From positions 1 through 5,877 of the forward strand of contig WGAP01000211.1 in NCBI GenBank assembly GCA_015494775.1: a DNA stretch of 5,877 nt. The letters are read 5' to 3'. Shown one piece after another: positions 5,118 through 5,877 of this stretch (its first letter is position 1; each line of letters begins with the position of its first letter). The notes beneath the pieces were generated by a model. It saw only the letters and a program-made list of their open reading frames with translations. It was not told the DNA's origin and made no database searches. Source of the stretch: Flavobacteriales bacterium. GTDB lineage: Bacteria; Bacteroidota; Bacteroidia; Flavobacteriales; Flavobacteriaceae. Position numbers and translations under genes: made by a program.

Positions 5118-5877
5118 TCATGAACCGTATATGGCGCTCATATAGCCCACCACCGCCGAATAATCGCCCGTTATGTCGCCACTGGTACGGTAATCTACGA
5201 GCCGCGGTTGAAGTTGTAAGGCATCGGCGGCGGCTATCATGGCCGTGAGTCCGATTTTGCCGCATGCCTCGCAACGAACCATTTCCTGTAAATCGCCGTG
5301 ACGAACGGCTTCCAAACAATGGGCATCCAAGCGGTTGGCCGTATGTTGGTCGTAATAATGGCTCAAATCGGTGGAAATAACCACGGCCGTGCCCGGACGT
5401 TGCAAAACGGATTTCAATACCGGAACCAATTCGCGAAAATCCGTATCGCCATATATCAATTCCACAATGGCCGTTTCGGGATTATAATAACGAATAAACG
5501 GAAATTGGGTTTCGGTGCTGTGCTCTACGCCGTGGGCCCGCCGTTCGAACCCAAAGTCAAATTTGCCGGCAAGAAAATCATAGAGTTCACGGCTTCCTTT
5601 GAGCATACCGAAAGGCGTTTCATAGCCCGCAAAAGGCCCTATGCTCATACCTTGGAAATATACGTGATGCGAAGGCCCTACCACCAGGACTTCCCTTGCA
5701 CCGGCATTGCCCAAAAGCCGGTGGGACGCATTGGCCGTAAAACCGCTGTAAACATAGCCGGCATGCGGAGCAACGATGGCTTTCGGCTTCGCCGAAACGG
5801 GATAATCATCCATGCCGTCCAAAATGGCATTCCAACGGTTGATCATACGGCGAATTTCGCCGGCTTCGGCCGGATAA
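5118..5877 (-). CDS. amrB: MEMO-family protein, AmmeMemoRadiSam protein B (5' end cut by window edge)
   Basis: About 252 residues are visible, and the gene continues beyond the right edge. An ATG lies at 5846, but the ten codons upstream of it read YPAEAGEIRR in frame. This matches the family's conserved FYPA-type N-terminus, so that ATG is internal and the true start is off the window. Counting from it, the MEMO metal-site motifs are present: APHAGYVYSG at 26-35 (H28), VVGPSHH at 55-61, EHSTETQFPF at 108-117, STDLSHY at 158-164, ACGKIGL at 194-200 with the expected ligand cysteine (C195), and the C-terminal GDITGDYSAVVGYMSA. The fold is related to class III ring-opening dioxygenases; human MEMO1 binds iron or copper in this pocket. 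In bacteria and archaea the gene is associated with AMMECR1 and a radical SAM enzyme, whose joint reaction is not settled. Neither partner is visible here; downstream lies the roadblock-like unit with its own promoter. Confidence 0.92.
   Translation of the reverse strand, partial: YPAEAGEIRRMINRWNAILDGMDDYPVSAKPKAIVAPHAGYVYSGFTANASHRLLGNAGAREVLVVGPSHHVYFQGMSIGPFAGYETPFGMLKGSRELYDFLAGKFDFGFERRAHGVEHSTETQFPFIRYYNPETAIVELIYGDTDFRELVPVLKSVLQRPGTAVVISTDLSHYYDQHTANRLDAHCLEAVRHGDLQEMVRCEACGKIGLTAMIAAADALQLQPRLVDYRTSGDITGDYSAVVGYMSAIYGS

Overview
The window looks like a chromosomal segment from a member of the Bacteroidota. Three lines of evidence support this. (1) Three genes or operons are preceded by the Bacteroidota sigma -7 motif TAnnTTTG: TATCTTTG before the transketolase gene, TAACTTTG before mutS2 and TATCTTTG before the two-gene unit. 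(2) None of the four complete genes has a clear Shine-Dalgarno sequence; their leaders are A-rich or featureless. (3) The gene set fits: a split transketolase, a MutS2 without a Smr domain, and a MEMO-family protein. Genus and family cannot be fixed from the sequence alone.

Layout, left to right. Positions 1-470 hold no convincing gene. This is a G+C-rich region packed with inverted repeats, the most notable being a perfect 20-bp palindrome arm pair (112-131 / 168-187). A plus-strand gene for the C-terminal half of transketolase follows (472-1425). It converges, across a 12-bp gap, on a long minus-strand mutS2 gene (1438-3585). Upstream of mutS2 is a compact control region in which the terminator T-tract of the preceding minus-strand gene also supplies the -33 element of the mutS2 promoter (3605-3664). 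Next, also on the minus strand, are two genes 17 bp apart (4918 down to 3687). They encode a 281-aa protein with a long charged, probably disordered, N-terminal region and a small alpha/beta C-terminal domain, and a 122-aa single-domain protein with a similar predicted strand/helix order. Both are tentatively roadblock/LC7-like. An A+T-rich 199-bp gap with three copies of TAAAATATT precedes this unit. The right edge holds most of a MEMO-family gene (AmmeMemoRadiSam protein B), whose 5' end runs off the window.

The genes do not form one pathway. The transketolase half serves the non-oxidative pentose phosphate pathway and needs an N-terminal partner that is not in the window. MutS2 belongs to ribosome rescue or recombination control. 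The two roadblock-like proteins are the least characterised part and may act together as partners of a small GTPase. The MEMO protein normally works with AMMECR1 and a radical SAM enzyme, neither of which is visible here. The best candidates for something undescribed are the structured G+C-rich region at 1-470 and the paired roadblock-like proteins.
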